Shown: positions 1 to 7,540, counted from the stretch's first letter. The stretch: DNA of 10,607 bases from Candidatus Aminicenantota bacterium (GCA_027070475.1 JALXDT010000327.1:1-10607); one strand, 5' to 3'. Notes: generated by a model from the sequence alone, not told the origin. Made by a program: numbers and translations.

Positions 1-2
1 AG

Positions 3-773
3 AAACGAAAGTACACCGTCATGACTCCAGCGATCGAGCGGTATATCCGCAGCAAGCTCAAAGAGGAGTGGTCCCCGGAGCAGATCGCCGGAAGGATGCG
101 CAAAGAGAAAGCCTGGAAGATCTCCCACGAGACGATCTATCGCTTCATCTACCGCAACAAGGCCTATGGAGGAAAGCTCTACCGATACTTGCGTCACAAG
201 AACAAGAAGTATCACCGACGCTCCTCTTCGAAAGATCAACGGGGCAGGATCCCCGGGAGAGTGGGAATCGAGCACCGGCCCAAGGTAGTAGAGAAGAAAC
301 GCAGGATCGGAGACTGGGAGATCGATACCGTCATCGGCAAAGGACACAAGGGGGTGTTGCTTACCATTGTGGATCGGAAATCCAAATTCACCCTGATCGG
401 CCACTGTCAGAGCAAGGAAGCCCGGGAGGTCACCCAGGTGACCCTCCGGCTGATGGAACCCCTGAAGCAGGTGATCCACACGATTACCAGTGACAATGGA
501 AAAGAGTTCGCCCAGCATCAAAGGATCTCTGAGAAACTCGACAGTGGCTTTTACTTCGCCAATCCCTATCACTCCTGGGAGAGGGGGCTCAACGAGCATA
601 CCAACGGGCTGATCCGACAGTATCTTCCCAAGGATCGGGAACTCCACAGTGTCAGCAATCGGGAATTGGCCATGATCCAGAATCGGCTCAATCACCGGCC
701 ACGAAAAGTCCTGGGATACAAAACTCCCTATGAAGTCTTTATGGGTGAATTTCTGAAGGTAGTTTCGGCATGA
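3..773 (+). CDS. IS30-family transposase, 5' end cut by the window edge
   Basis: This DDE transposase catalyses cut or copy movement of the surrounding IS element. The frame is open from base 3 through the ATG at 21, so that ATG is internal and the N-terminal helix-turn-helix that binds the terminal repeats lies upstream of the window. Counting from the ATG at 21, the catalytic triad is D102 (GDWEIDTV), D158 (TSDNGKEF) and E192 (WERGLNEHTNGLIRQY). There are exactly 33 residues between the last two, which is the DD(33)E spacing of IS30. The C-terminus (LNHRPRKVLGYKTPYEVF) is also typical and complete. About 257 residues are visible against a family length of roughly 320-350. No frameshift or stop interrupts the visible part, so the enzyme may be active. 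Codon use is much more G+C-rich than in neighbouring genes. Confidence 0.95.
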   Translation, partial: KRKYTVMTPAIERYIRSKLKEEWSPEQIAGRMRKEKAWKISHETIYRFIYRNKAYGGKLYRYLRHKNKKYHRRSSSKDQRGRIPGRVGIEHRPKVVEKKRRIGDWEIDTVIGKGHKGVLLTIVDRKSKFTLIGHCQSKEAREVTQVTLRLMEPLKQVIHTITSDNGKEFAQHQRISEKLDSGFYFANPYHSWERGLNEHTNGLIRQYLPKDRELHSVSNRELAMIQNRLNHRPRKVLGYKTPYEVFMGEFLKVVSA

Positions 774-780
774 TTAGAGG

Positions 781-810
781 TAGAAATTGCACTTATTGTG
801 CGAATGGGCC
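781..810 (+). repeat. Probable right terminal inverted repeat of the IS30 element
   Basis: The stretch lies 7 bases after the transposase stop and contains TTGCACTTATTGTGCGAATG. It resembles the terminal repeats of IS30-family elements, which often carry a TTGCACTT-like core. The matching left repeat is outside the window, so neither the pairing nor the outer boundary can be confirmed here. Confidence 0.45.
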
Positions 811-885
811 TGATATCATAACTATTATAAAGAGAAATAGGTTCTTACTACAAGAAGGACGAAGCCATTCAAAAAGAGATTACCA
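811..885. other. Short interval between the IS end and the TPR frame
   Basis: These 75 bases hold no convincing gene, terminator or promoter. The frame of the downstream TPR gene stays open upstream only to a TAG at 838-840. A different frame is open from about 831 to a TGA that overlaps the TPR gene start. The composition is intermediate between the IS and the A+T-rich genes. The interval may be residual DNA from the insertion event or from an earlier rearrangement. Confidence 0.4.
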
Positions 886-1878
886 ATGAGGCGTGCATTG
901 TCCATTGGATTAAGTGATTCATGTCTTAAAGATAAAATAAAAATTTACAATTCTCTTTTAAAAGCCAAAAGAATTATGAATACAAAGAATTATGATAAAG
1001 CAATTGATTTAGTGAAAAAGATATTAAAAGAAGATCCTGAAATAATTGATGCCTATATGCTTCTTGGTAATCTCTACTACAGGAAAAAAGAATTCGGCAA
1101 GGCGATGACAAACTTTTATGAAGTTTTAAAAAGAAAACCTGATTATAATTTCGCCACAATAAATATCATCAACTGTCTTATTGCTCTTAATAAATTTGAT
1201 CGGGCAATAAAAACCATAAACACTTTTCTTAAAAGATTTCCCGAAGATTATGCCCTTTATGCGGAACTGGGCAAAATCTATCTTATAAAAGAAGATTATA
1301 AAAAAGCTCTGGACTCCTATAAAACTGTTATTAAACTTGATCCAAAAAATTCAGAAGCTTTCAATAGAATAGGTGAAATTCTGATTATAAAAGGAAAACT
1401 AAAGGAAGCAGAAGAAAATTTAACAAAAGCATTGACTATAACCCCAACATTGAAAGAAGCTTATTACAATCTGGCTCAGATTGAGGAAAAGAGAGGAAAC
1501 ATAAAAAAGGCCATGGAATATTATAAAAAAGAGATCAAAAACAACCCGAATAATTTTAAAGCATACTACAATCTTGCGGAAAATTTAAGAGAATCAGGAG
1601 AAAATGAAAAGGCAATAACCTATTATTCAAAAACAATAGAGATAAATCCGGATTTTAATATCCCCTACTTTATGATAGCAAAATATCTTCTTGACAAAAA
1701 AGAAGAATTGGATAGAGCAATTGCCCTATGCAAAAAAGGAGTGGAGATTAAACCTTTTAATAAATATACAGTTTTTGGTTATTACATTCTGTCTGATATA
1801 TACTCCTTCCTTGGAGATTCCTCCAAATCAGAAGAATACTATAGAAAAGGAAGAAAGCTTCTCTCAAAATTACAATAA
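886..1878 (+). CDS. TPR-repeat protein, possibly a 3' remnant of a larger gene
   Basis: The 330-residue product is almost entirely tetratricopeptide repeats. About nine units run from residue 19 to the end, with the usual A/Y/G/A spacing and units closing in DP, KP or NP (for example ALDSYKTVIKLDPK, AMEYYKKEIKNNPN). Such arrays act as protein-binding scaffolds; no enzymatic domain is present. There is no signal peptide, and the ATG at 886 has only a weak GAGA in front of it. An internal ATG at 976 has no better site. The opening residues (ALSIGLSDSCLKDKIKIYNSL) resemble the linker between the sulfatase C-terminus and the TPRs in sulfatase-TPR fusion proteins, where a DPKDKI-like phrase precedes the first repeat. 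With an IS ending about 75 bases upstream, this may be the surviving 3' part of such a gene. The TPR part itself is intact and ends in a terminator. Confidence 0.75.
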   Translation: MRRALSIGLSDSCLKDKIKIYNSLLKAKRIMNTKNYDKAIDLVKKILKEDPEIIDAYMLLGNLYYRKKEFGKAMTNFYEVLKRKPDYNFATINIINCLIALNKFDRAIKTINTFLKRFPEDYALYAELGKIYLIKEDYKKALDSYKTVIKLDPKNSEAFNRIGEILIIKGKLKEAEENLTKALTITPTLKEAYYNLAQIEEKRGNIKKAMEYYKKEIKNNPNNFKAYYNLAENLRESGENEKAITYYSKTIEINPDFNIPYFMIAKYLLDKKEELDRAIALCKKGVEIKPFNKYTVFGYYILSDIYSFLGDSSKSEEYYRKGRKLLSKLQ

Positions 1879-1922
1879 AAATCCAATATTTTGAATTCAA
1901 AATCCAATATATTGGATTTTTT
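1877..1922 (+). terminator. A/T-rich intrinsic terminator with two alternative stems
   Basis: Directly after the TPR stop, 1899-1909 and 1910-1920 form a perfect 22-base palindrome around the core TCCAATATATTGGA, running into a T6 tract (1917-1922). A direct copy of the left arm at 1877-1889, overlapping the stop codon, can instead pair with 1909-1921 to give a 13-bp stem with a 19-base loop. A second small palindrome (TTTTGAATTCAAAA, 1889-1902) lies between the copies. Either stem ends in the T run and could terminate the transcript. Confidence 0.75.
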
Positions 1923-1980
1923 CTAAAAAAAGATTTTAATATCCTTTATATTTCAAGCTTTCTCAATGGCATAAAAATTG

Positions 1981-2018
1981 AAGGTGTTTCTGAGATGGAG
2001 GATCTTTAAAAGGAGGTG
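1981..2018 (+). promoter_or_regulatory. Leader with four-codon mini-ORF and strong Shine-Dalgarno
   Basis: The Shine-Dalgarno AGGAGGTG (2011-2018) lies five bases before the ATG at 2022 when measured from AGGAGG. This fixes that ATG as the receptor start rather than the GTG at 2016, which lies inside the Shine-Dalgarno. Just before it, ATG-GAG-GAT-CTT-TAA (1995-2009) is a four-codon reading frame with AAGGTG (1981-1986) eight bases upstream, and its stop abuts the Shine-Dalgarno. Whether it is translated is unknown. No convincing -35/-10 pair was found between the preceding terminator and this leader. Confidence 0.5.
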
Positions 2019-2021
2019 TTT

Positions 2022-4688
2022 ATGTATAAAAGCATTAGAAAGCTACTTATTCTAACAGTAGTTTTCCTGTTTATTTCCACTTTTGTTTTATCTCAATCAA
2101 GAGAAACGGGAGCCATACAGGGAAAAGTATTAGATCAGAATGGCAAACCAGTTCCCGGTGCAACTGTTACAATCACATCTTCAGCTCTTGTCCAGGGGAA
2201 AATTTCCACTATAAGCGGCAATGATGGAAAATTCAGATTTGTAGCACTACCTCCCGGTGAATATAGTGTTGAAGCTTCACTTGAAGGTTTTACTCCAGCA
2301 AAGCAAACTGGATTAAGACTGCATGTCGGGATGACATTATCTGTGGACTTAAAGCTAAAAATCGGAGAATTAAAAGAATCCATTGAAGTTATAGCCAAAC
2401 CACCCCTTGTTGATGTCAAAGACTCTTCTACAGCCTCAACTGATTTAACAAAAGAACTTCTTCAGAATATTCCAAACAGTCAATTTGTTACAAATATAGT
2501 AAACCTTGCTCCAGGTGTTAATAATAGTAGCGCATTCGGAGGAGCGGCTTATTCAGGTGTATCCTATCAGGTGGACGGTGTTGATGTTTCTGACCCGGAA
2601 GGTGGAACAGCCTGGGTGTTTTTAGACTATAATGTTATTGAGGAAGCAAAAGTAATGGGAGTCGGACTTCCGGCTGAATACGGGGGCTTTACAGGAGCGA
2701 TATTAAACACTGTAACAAAATCCGGAGGAAACAATTTCGAAGGTCATTTTGAATTTCTTTATCAAAAAGATTCATGGAATGGCTCAAACAGTGATGACCC
2801 GGACCTTCAGCCAGCAAAGAGAGGCTTTATAGATGCAAATTTCCACTTAGGAGGTCCAATTATTAAAGATAAACTCTGGTTTTTCCTTGGACTTCAATAC
2901 TATAGAACAAAAAGATATCCCGCAGGTTTTCCTGAACCAGTGGATTATAAGCAACCAAGAAGTTTCATAAAGTTAACATATCAACCAAATAGAGACAACA
3001 GACTTCAGGCATTTTTTGAATACGATCACTATGATGGTATAAATAGAGGTGCAGGCGCTTTAACAAGCCCTGAAGCAACAGTTACACAAACATCTCCTGA
3101 AAAAGTCTGGAATTTCAGTTATTTACATATATTCTCAGACAATACTTTTATGGAAGCAAAATTTGCAGGCTATGTCGGATACTATTATCTTGAACCCGAA
3201 GGTGGAAGAGATCTTTCAGGGCATTATGATATTGCCACAGGATGGAGTACAGTAAATGCAACATACTATTTTCTCGCAGATAGATCCCATTATCAAGGAA
3301 ATGCTTCTGTATCCCATCATGCTGATGATTTTATAAAAGGCTCTCACGATTTCAAATTCGGAGTCGAAATTGAAAAGAATTGGACAAGAAATAGATATGG
3401 ATACAATGGCGGAGGAATAGCCTATATGGATTACAATGGCCAACCATACCTGGCCTACGGCTATGAAGGATACGATGTTGATGCAGATACCTCAAGAGTG
3501 TCTCTTTATGCTCAGGATTCATGGAGTGTAACCGATAATCTGACGATAAATCCCGGAGTAAGAGTCAACATATACAGAGGTTATTTAAAACATATAAACA
3601 AAACTGTCTACAAACCCACAGGTGTAGCACCAAGAATCGGATTAACATATGATGTTTTTGGGGATCATACCACAGCTATAAAGGCTCACTATGGAAAATA
3701 CTATGAAGGTATTTTCTCTGCTTACTTTTACAACCTTGACCCGAATCATTCAGATTTTGTCATTTACTATGTACCTCAATACGGAAATCTAATTGAAATC
3801 TTAAGATTTCCTTATGAACAAACTTACTCTATTGATGATAATATAAAACATCCCTATATGAATCAGTACACAGTGGGTATTGAGCGAGAAATTTTCAAGG
3901 ATGTTTCCATAAGTTTAACTTACATTCACAGAGAGAACAAAGACCTGATAGATGCAGTCAATTATACCGGAAATTTTGTACAGACTACGGTAAAAGATCC
4001 TTACAATGGCCAGGAGTATACTGTGTGGAATGAAACAAATCCCGGAGAAGATAAATACATAATTACAAATCCCAAAGAGGGCGCATATCCTGTAATAGGT
4101 TTTACCCCTCAAAGAAAATACGATGGATTTGAGATTGTTTTAAACAAGAGATTTTCAAACAGATGGCAACTTTTAGCCTCCTATGTTTACGGAAAAGCAA
4201 CCGGAAACTATGATAATAATTTCTGGGGAGGTACAGGTTCGAATGTCGGACAATCAAGTGTGTTTAAAGATCCAAACTATCAGATCAATGCGGAAGGTCA
4301 TTTAACTTATGATCCGACCCATATGTTAAAATTACAGGGAACCGTTATCCTACCTCTTGATATTAGCTTTAATTTCTATTTCTCTTATATTTCCGGAAAC
4401 ACCTACACAAGAAGATTGAGAGTTTATCTAAATCAGGGCGGAAGATACATATTTACTGAACCGAGAGGGTCCAGAAGATTACCAACCCAGAAAAACCTTG
4501 ATTTGAGAATAGAAAAAATATTCAGGTTCGGAGAAAAGGTCAGAGCAGGACTTATTTTAGATGTGTTTAATGTATTTAATACAGGAGTAGCCACAAGAGT
4601 TTACACTGTAGCAGGTCCAAGTTTTGAAAATCCGACTGCTCTCAATTATCCAAGAGGTTTCAGAGCAGGTATAAGATTTTTCTTTTAG
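2022..4688 (+). CDS. TonB-dependent outer-membrane receptor, Oar-like
   Basis: This is an 888-residue gated outer-membrane beta-barrel expected to import a ligand using TonB energy; the ligand cannot be read from the sequence. A signal peptide spans residues 1 to about 25 (KLLILTVVFLFISTFVLS). A carboxypeptidase-regulatory-like beta-sandwich follows at about 28-115 (GAIQGKVLDQNGKPVPGATV, then GKFRFVALPPGEYSVEA). The segment IEVIAKPPLVDVKDSSTA is the usual lead-in to the plug (about 135-240), which contains YQVDGVDVSDPEG and PAEYGGFTGAILNTVTKSGG. The rest is barrel, rich in alternating aromatic strands and ending in the terminal aromatic signal GFRAGIRFFF. This layout matches the Oar-like receptors expanded in Acidobacteriota and Myxococcota. 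No SusD-like partner is adjacent. The gene stands alone between two terminators. The start is chosen at 2022 because a strong Shine-Dalgarno lies five bases upstream. Confidence 0.93.
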   Translation: MYKSIRKLLILTVVFLFISTFVLSQSRETGAIQGKVLDQNGKPVPGATVTITSSALVQGKISTISGNDGKFRFVALPPGEYSVEASLEGFTPAKQTGLRLHVGMTLSVDLKLKIGELKESIEVIAKPPLVDVKDSSTASTDLTKELLQNIPNSQFVTNIVNLAPGVNNSSAFGGAAYSGVSYQVDGVDVSDPEGGTAWVFLDYNVIEEAKVMGVGLPAEYGGFTGAILNTVTKSGGNNFEGHFEFLYQKDSWNGSNSDDPDLQPAKRGFIDANFHLGGPIIKDKLWFFLGLQYYRTKRYPAGFPEPVDYKQPRSFIKLTYQPNRDNRLQAFFEYDHYDGINRGAGALTSPEATVTQTSPEKVWNFSYLHIFSDNTFMEAKFAGYVGYYYLEPEGGRDLSGHYDIATGWSTVNATYYFLADRSHYQGNASVSHHADDFIKGSHDFKFGVEIEKNWTRNRYGYNGGGIAYMDYNGQPYLAYGYEGYDVDADTSRVSLYAQDSWSVTDNLTINPGVRVNIYRGYLKHINKTVYKPTGVAPRIGLTYDVFGDHTTAIKAHYGKYYEGIFSAYFYNLDPNHSDFVIYYVPQYGNLIEILRFPYEQTYSIDDNIKHPYMNQYTVGIEREIFKDVSISLTYIHRENKDLIDAVNYTGNFVQTTVKDPYNGQEYTVWNETNPGEDKYIITNPKEGAYPVIGFTPQRKYDGFEIVLNKRFSNRWQLLASYVYGKATGNYDNNFWGGTGSNVGQSSVFKDPNYQINAEGHLTYDPTHMLKLQGTVILPLDISFNFYFSYISGNTYTRRLRVYLNQGGRYIFTEPRGSRRLPTQKNLDLRIEKIFRFGEKVRAGLILDVFNVFNTGVATRVYTVAGPSFENPTALNYPRGFRAGIRFFF

Positions 4689-4703
4689 AAAAAAATAAAT
4701 TAT

Positions 4704-4740
4704 AAAAAGCAGGAGAAGGGATTCCCTTCTCCTGCTTTTT
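4704..4740 (+). terminator. Strong intrinsic terminator after the receptor gene
   Basis: A perfect 17-bp stem (4704-4720 with 4724-4740) closes on a three-base ATT loop; the arms include GCAGGAGAAGGG and CCCTTCTCCTGC. The 3' side ends in T5 followed by ATTTT. The 5' side starts with A5, so it could also stop transcription from the other strand. It separates the receptor from the following gene set although only 20 bases remain before the next ATG. Confidence 0.93.
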
Positions 4741-4744
4741 ATTT

Positions 4745-4755
4745 TATGCTATTCT
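4745..4755 (+). promoter_or_regulatory. Candidate extended -10 element for the three-gene set
   Basis: TGCTATTCT (4747-4755) reads as an extended -10 (TG-N-TATTCT), and TATGCT (4745-4750) is an alternative. Either would start RNA within a few bases of the ATG at 4761. Any -35 would fall inside the terminator stem, where only weak matches (TTCTCC or TTCCCT) occur. There is no Shine-Dalgarno before 4761. The candidate rests on position and logic more than on strong consensus. Confidence 0.3.
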
Positions 4756-4760
4756 TTTTC

Positions 4761-6635
4761 ATGAAAAAACATTTATTTTTAATCCTTTTTTTATTATCAT
4801 CCTTTTTAATATCAGAAGACAAATGGTTAAAAGAAGTTAAGCCAATTATTACTAAATCAGAGCTAAGGGTGTACAAATCCTTAAAAACAGAGGAAGAAAA
4901 AGAAAAATTTAGAGAGTATTTCTGGAAATCCAGAGATCCAAATCCTCAAACACCTGTGAATGAATACAAGGTAGAATATTATAAGAGAGTAAAATATGCC
5001 AAAGAAAAATTAGGAGGAATAAACTCAGATAGAGGAAGAGTTTACATTTATTTGGGAAAACCACTTGAGATAAAAACATACAGAGGGTATGAGAAGATTG
5101 TTTCCTGTGAACTCTGGATTTATCGAAGAAAAAACAGAAAAGATGATCTACCTCCCTTTATGAAACTTTTATTTTACAAACCAAGGGATATGGGAGACTA
5201 TCAGCTATTCTACCCTGGTATTCAAACTGCATTTGATCTTTTAAGTCCCTCCTTTATTAACCATGCAAAATCCAGAATGGAAGCTTTCAGGCTTGTCAAA
5301 ATGGATTTTCCAGAATTGGCCCAGGCAAGCCTTTCGGTAATCCCAATGGAAGGAACTCCTCTATTTAATATCCCAAACACTTCCTCTGGAAGAGTTATTT
5401 CAAAGATATTCTCAATCCCTGAAAAGATAGTTAATAAATCATATCTTTCACTCTTTAAGGCTTCAAGTGGCATAGTGGAAGTTGAATATTCTTTTAAAGA
5501 GATTTACGGAAAACTTATTCTTTATAGAAGTGAAAAAGCAGGATTCAATTTTATTAGTTATGCCATCAATCCGGATCACATAATTTTTTCTGAAAATGGA
5601 GAAAATCAATTTTTGGCCAAAATTCAAATAATTGCAAGGTTAGAAAACTTAAAAGGAAATGTATTGCTTGAAAAAAGCTATAGGGTAAATTTAAAAGTTT
5701 CCAAAAAAAGGAAAGACAAAATAGAAAAATATGGAGTATCATTTAATGGATTTATTCCGATAATCCCTCAAAATGTAAATTTAAAGATTTTTTTTTATAA
5801 TATGACATCAAAAGAATATTTTACAGGAGAAGCAAAAATCCCAACTTCCACACCTGTTTATTGTATAGGATTTAACTACAAATACACTGACAGAGGTTTA
5901 TCTCCTTTTCAGTATGAAGATATAAAAATAATAGTAAATCCCAAATTAATATTCGGAAAAGATGATACAATTTTCGGGGTTTTTAAATCAAATAATAATC
6001 CCTTTTTATCTCTTATCAACATTAATTCAGGGAAAAAACATAAAGTAAAAAATATTGAAAAAATAGGTGATTTTTATTTATTTAAAGTCAAAGCATCCTC
6101 TGTTCCTGAAGGTGGATACTTTTTAACCATCAAAGATGATAAAAGAGAATTTAAAACAAAAAATTTCGCAATTATTCCCTATAAAAAAAACAAACCTATT
6201 ATTCTTGAAAAAGAGGATAAAAACTTTAATGTTTTCAAATACATATTTTATCTTGGGGAAGAATATCTGAATGATGGAAAGATAAAAAAGGCAATATCAC
6301 TTCTTGAAAAAATCCCTGAAAATTTTAGGGAAAAAGGCATGTTACAGATTTATGGAAAAGCATACTATCTTAACGGAAATTATAAAAAGGTGATTAATCT
6401 TATTGAACCAATAAAAGGTAAAGATTATCCTTTGCTTGCTCTTCTTGCAAACGCATATTTGAAAATTAATAATTTTAAAAAAGCGGCTTACTACTTTGAG
6501 AAAATCAGAAAATATGGAGATACTGTAGCTATAAACAATAAACTCGGAGCTCTCTACTTTTCCCTCGGAGATAAGAACAAAGCAAAAATATATTGGGAAA
6601 GGGCAAAAAGACTAAAATCCAAGGAGGAAAAATGA
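4761..6635 (+). CDS. GWxTD-domain protein with degenerate motif and C-terminal TPRs
   Basis: An exported protein of 624 residues whose biochemical role is not established. The signal peptide is residues 1 to about 20 (KKHLFLILFLLSSFLIS) with no lipobox Cys. Residues about 23-110 match the GWxTD family: WLKEVKPIITKSE, FWKSRDPNPQTPVNEY, YYKRVKYAKEKL, then DRGRVYIYLGKP. The signature GWxTD itself reads GINSD (residues 86-90), so Trp is replaced by Ile and Thr by Ser. The middle part looks beta-rich, and residues about 500-620 contain three or four TPR-like helical pairs (IKKAISLLEKIP, FKKAAYYFEKI, KAKIYWERAKRL). The ATG at 4761 is preferred over 4746 because it gives a standard signal peptide; neither has a Shine-Dalgarno. 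The stop overlaps the next start (ATGA), pointing to translational coupling with the TPR gene downstream. Confidence 0.88.
   Translation: MKKHLFLILFLLSSFLISEDKWLKEVKPIITKSELRVYKSLKTEEEKEKFREYFWKSRDPNPQTPVNEYKVEYYKRVKYAKEKLGGINSDRGRVYIYLGKPLEIKTYRGYEKIVSCELWIYRRKNRKDDLPPFMKLLFYKPRDMGDYQLFYPGIQTAFDLLSPSFINHAKSRMEAFRLVKMDFPELAQASLSVIPMEGTPLFNIPNTSSGRVISKIFSIPEKIVNKSYLSLFKASSGIVEVEYSFKEIYGKLILYRSEKAGFNFISYAINPDHIIFSENGENQFLAKIQIIARLENLKGNVLLEKSYRVNLKVSKKRKDKIEKYGVSFNGFIPIIPQNVNLKIFFYNMTSKEYFTGEAKIPTSTPVYCIGFNYKYTDRGLSPFQYEDIKIIVNPKLIFGKDDTIFGVFKSNNNPFLSLININSGKKHKVKNIEKIGDFYLFKVKASSVPEGGYFLTIKDDKREFKTKNFAIIPYKKNKPIILEKEDKNFNVFKYIFYLGEEYLNDGKIKKAISLLEKIPENFREKGMLQIYGKAYYLNGNYKKVINLIEPIKGKDYPLLALLANAYLKINNFKKAAYYFEKIRKYGDTVAINNKLGALYFSLGDKNKAKIYWERAKRLKSKEEK
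6621..6635 (+). promoter_or_regulatory. Shine-Dalgarno and ATGA overlap that fix a start
   Basis: AAGGAGG (6621-6627) lies four bases before the ATG at 6632, whose last two bases form the TGA stop (6633-6635) of the preceding gene. The frame is open further upstream to an ATG at 6593, but that start has no binding site and would put charged residues before the signal peptide. This supports 6632 as the start. Confidence 0.85.
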
Positions 6636-7528
6636 AAAGACTTTCTATTTTCATTATTTTTATTTTAATCTCATCTTTTTCTTATAGTGGGGTCTTAAGC
6701 GCTGTCAAAGGTGAAATAACAGATTCAAAAACAAAAGAAAAAATTGAAAAGGTGAAAATTACTATAGAATCATTGAGAGTTAAAAATCTAAAATACACAG
6801 TTTTTACTAATAAAAAAGGAATTGTTTACAAAAGCGGATTACAACCTGGGGTATACTCAATTACCTATGAAAAAAAGGGCTATATTCCCAGGAGAAAAGT
6901 CATAAGAATCGGTATTTCAGAAACAGAGGACATAGGAACATCCCTTGATCCCATTGAAGAAGTGAAAGAATTACCCGAAAACGAGATAAAAAAAGCATTA
7001 AACACTTTTGAAAAAGGAGACTATGAAGAAGCAATAAAAAGATTTTCAGACCTTTTAAAAAAAGAAAAAAATAACCCTGTTTACTATTTCTATATAGCTT
7101 TAAGCTATGAAAAACTTAAAAATACCGACAAGGCTATCGAATTTTATCAAAAATCACTCTCTATTAAACCAGACTTTACATTTTCCTTGCAAAAATTGGG
7201 AACTCTATATGCAAAAAAAGGTGAATTCACTAAAGCAATAGAATACTATGAAAAAGCTATAAAAGAAGGAGAATCTGATGCTGATACCTATTACAACCTT
7301 GGGGTATGTTATATAAATACAGGAAACAACAAAAATGCAAAAAAGGCAATGGAGAAGGTGGTTGAGCTCGACCCAAACTATTCCGATGCTTATTACCAGT
7401 TGGGTCTTATCTACCTCGGTTTGGGAAATATAGAGAAAGCAAAAGAGTATTTATCAAAGTTTATAAAGATGGATCCTGAAAATAAAAACACTCCTACGGC
7501 AAAAGCTGTTTTAAAAAATCTAAAATAA
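6632..7528 (+). CDS. Exported carboxypeptidase-regulatory-like and TPR protein
   Basis: The 298-residue product begins with a signal peptide (residues 1 to about 20, LSIFIIFILISSFSYSG). A carboxypeptidase-regulatory-like beta-sandwich follows at about 24-105 (VKGEITDSKTKEKIEKVKIT, then GLQPGVYSITYEKKGYIP), the same fold that opens the receptor at 2022. Residues about 117-290 hold five TPR units (AIKRFSDLLKK, AIEFYQKSLSIKPD, AIEYYEKAIKEG, AKKAMEKVVELDPN, AKEYLSKFIKMDPE). It is most likely a periplasmic or surface scaffold that binds partner proteins; no catalytic motif is visible. It overlaps the GWxTD gene by four bases and precedes the peptidase gene by 12 bases, so the three are probably cotranscribed and may act together. 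A TPR protein encoded next to a GWxTD protein that itself ends in TPRs suggests a shared complex, which is inference. Confidence 0.88.
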   Translation: MKRLSIFIIFILISSFSYSGVLSAVKGEITDSKTKEKIEKVKITIESLRVKNLKYTVFTNKKGIVYKSGLQPGVYSITYEKKGYIPRRKVIRIGISETEDIGTSLDPIEEVKELPENEIKKALNTFEKGDYEEAIKRFSDLLKKEKNNPVYYFYIALSYEKLKNTDKAIEFYQKSLSIKPDFTFSLQKLGTLYAKKGEFTKAIEYYEKAIKEGESDADTYYNLGVCYINTGNNKNAKKAMEKVVELDPNYSDAYYQLGLIYLGLGNIEKAKEYLSKFIKMDPENKNTPTAKAVLKNLK

Positions 7529-7535
7529 AGGAGGT
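7529..7535 (+). promoter_or_regulatory. Shine-Dalgarno of the S9 peptidase gene
   Basis: AGGAGGT starts one base after the TAA of the preceding gene and ends five bases before the ATG at 7541. It is the best-placed binding site in the operon and fixes the peptidase start. Confidence 0.88.
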
Positions 7536-7540
7536 AAGCA

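Larger units (their letters stand above)
1..810 (+). mobile_element. IS30-family insertion sequence, right part only
   Basis: The window opens inside an insertion sequence. The segment encodes an IS30-type DDE transposase and is visibly richer in G+C than all following genes, which supports recent acquisition. The probable right terminal repeat lies at about 781-810, just after the transposase stop, where the wording (TTGCACTTATTGTG) resembles the ends of other IS30-family elements. The left end, its inverted repeat and the short target duplication expected for this family are outside the window, so the exact boundary at 810 is an estimate. Confidence 0.8.

Noticed and set aside
68..493. Long open frame inside the transposase gene in another frame
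   Set aside because: It is a by-product of the G+C-rich transposase codons, with an arginine/proline-rich sequence and no family resemblance.
770..889. Small reading frame of 39 codons overlapping the transposase stop by ATGA and containing a CxxC
   Set aside because: It runs through the IS terminal repeat into the TPR gene start, has no ribosome binding site of its own and resembles nothing known; most likely chance.
1691..1894. Overlapping frame at the end of the TPR gene
   Set aside because: It lies on the same strand within the TPR repeats, has no binding site and no recognisable product.
1899..1920. Palindrome as an operator or IS target site
   Set aside because: Its position right after a stop codon and the T run fit a terminator better than a protein-binding site.
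2016..2021. GTG at 2016 as the start of the receptor
   Set aside because: The codon is part of the Shine-Dalgarno AGGAGGTG itself; the ATG at 2022 has correct spacing.
6593..6631. Upstream ATG of the carboxypeptidase-like/TPR gene
   Set aside because: It would add 13 charged residues before the signal peptide, lacks a binding site and lies deep in the previous gene.
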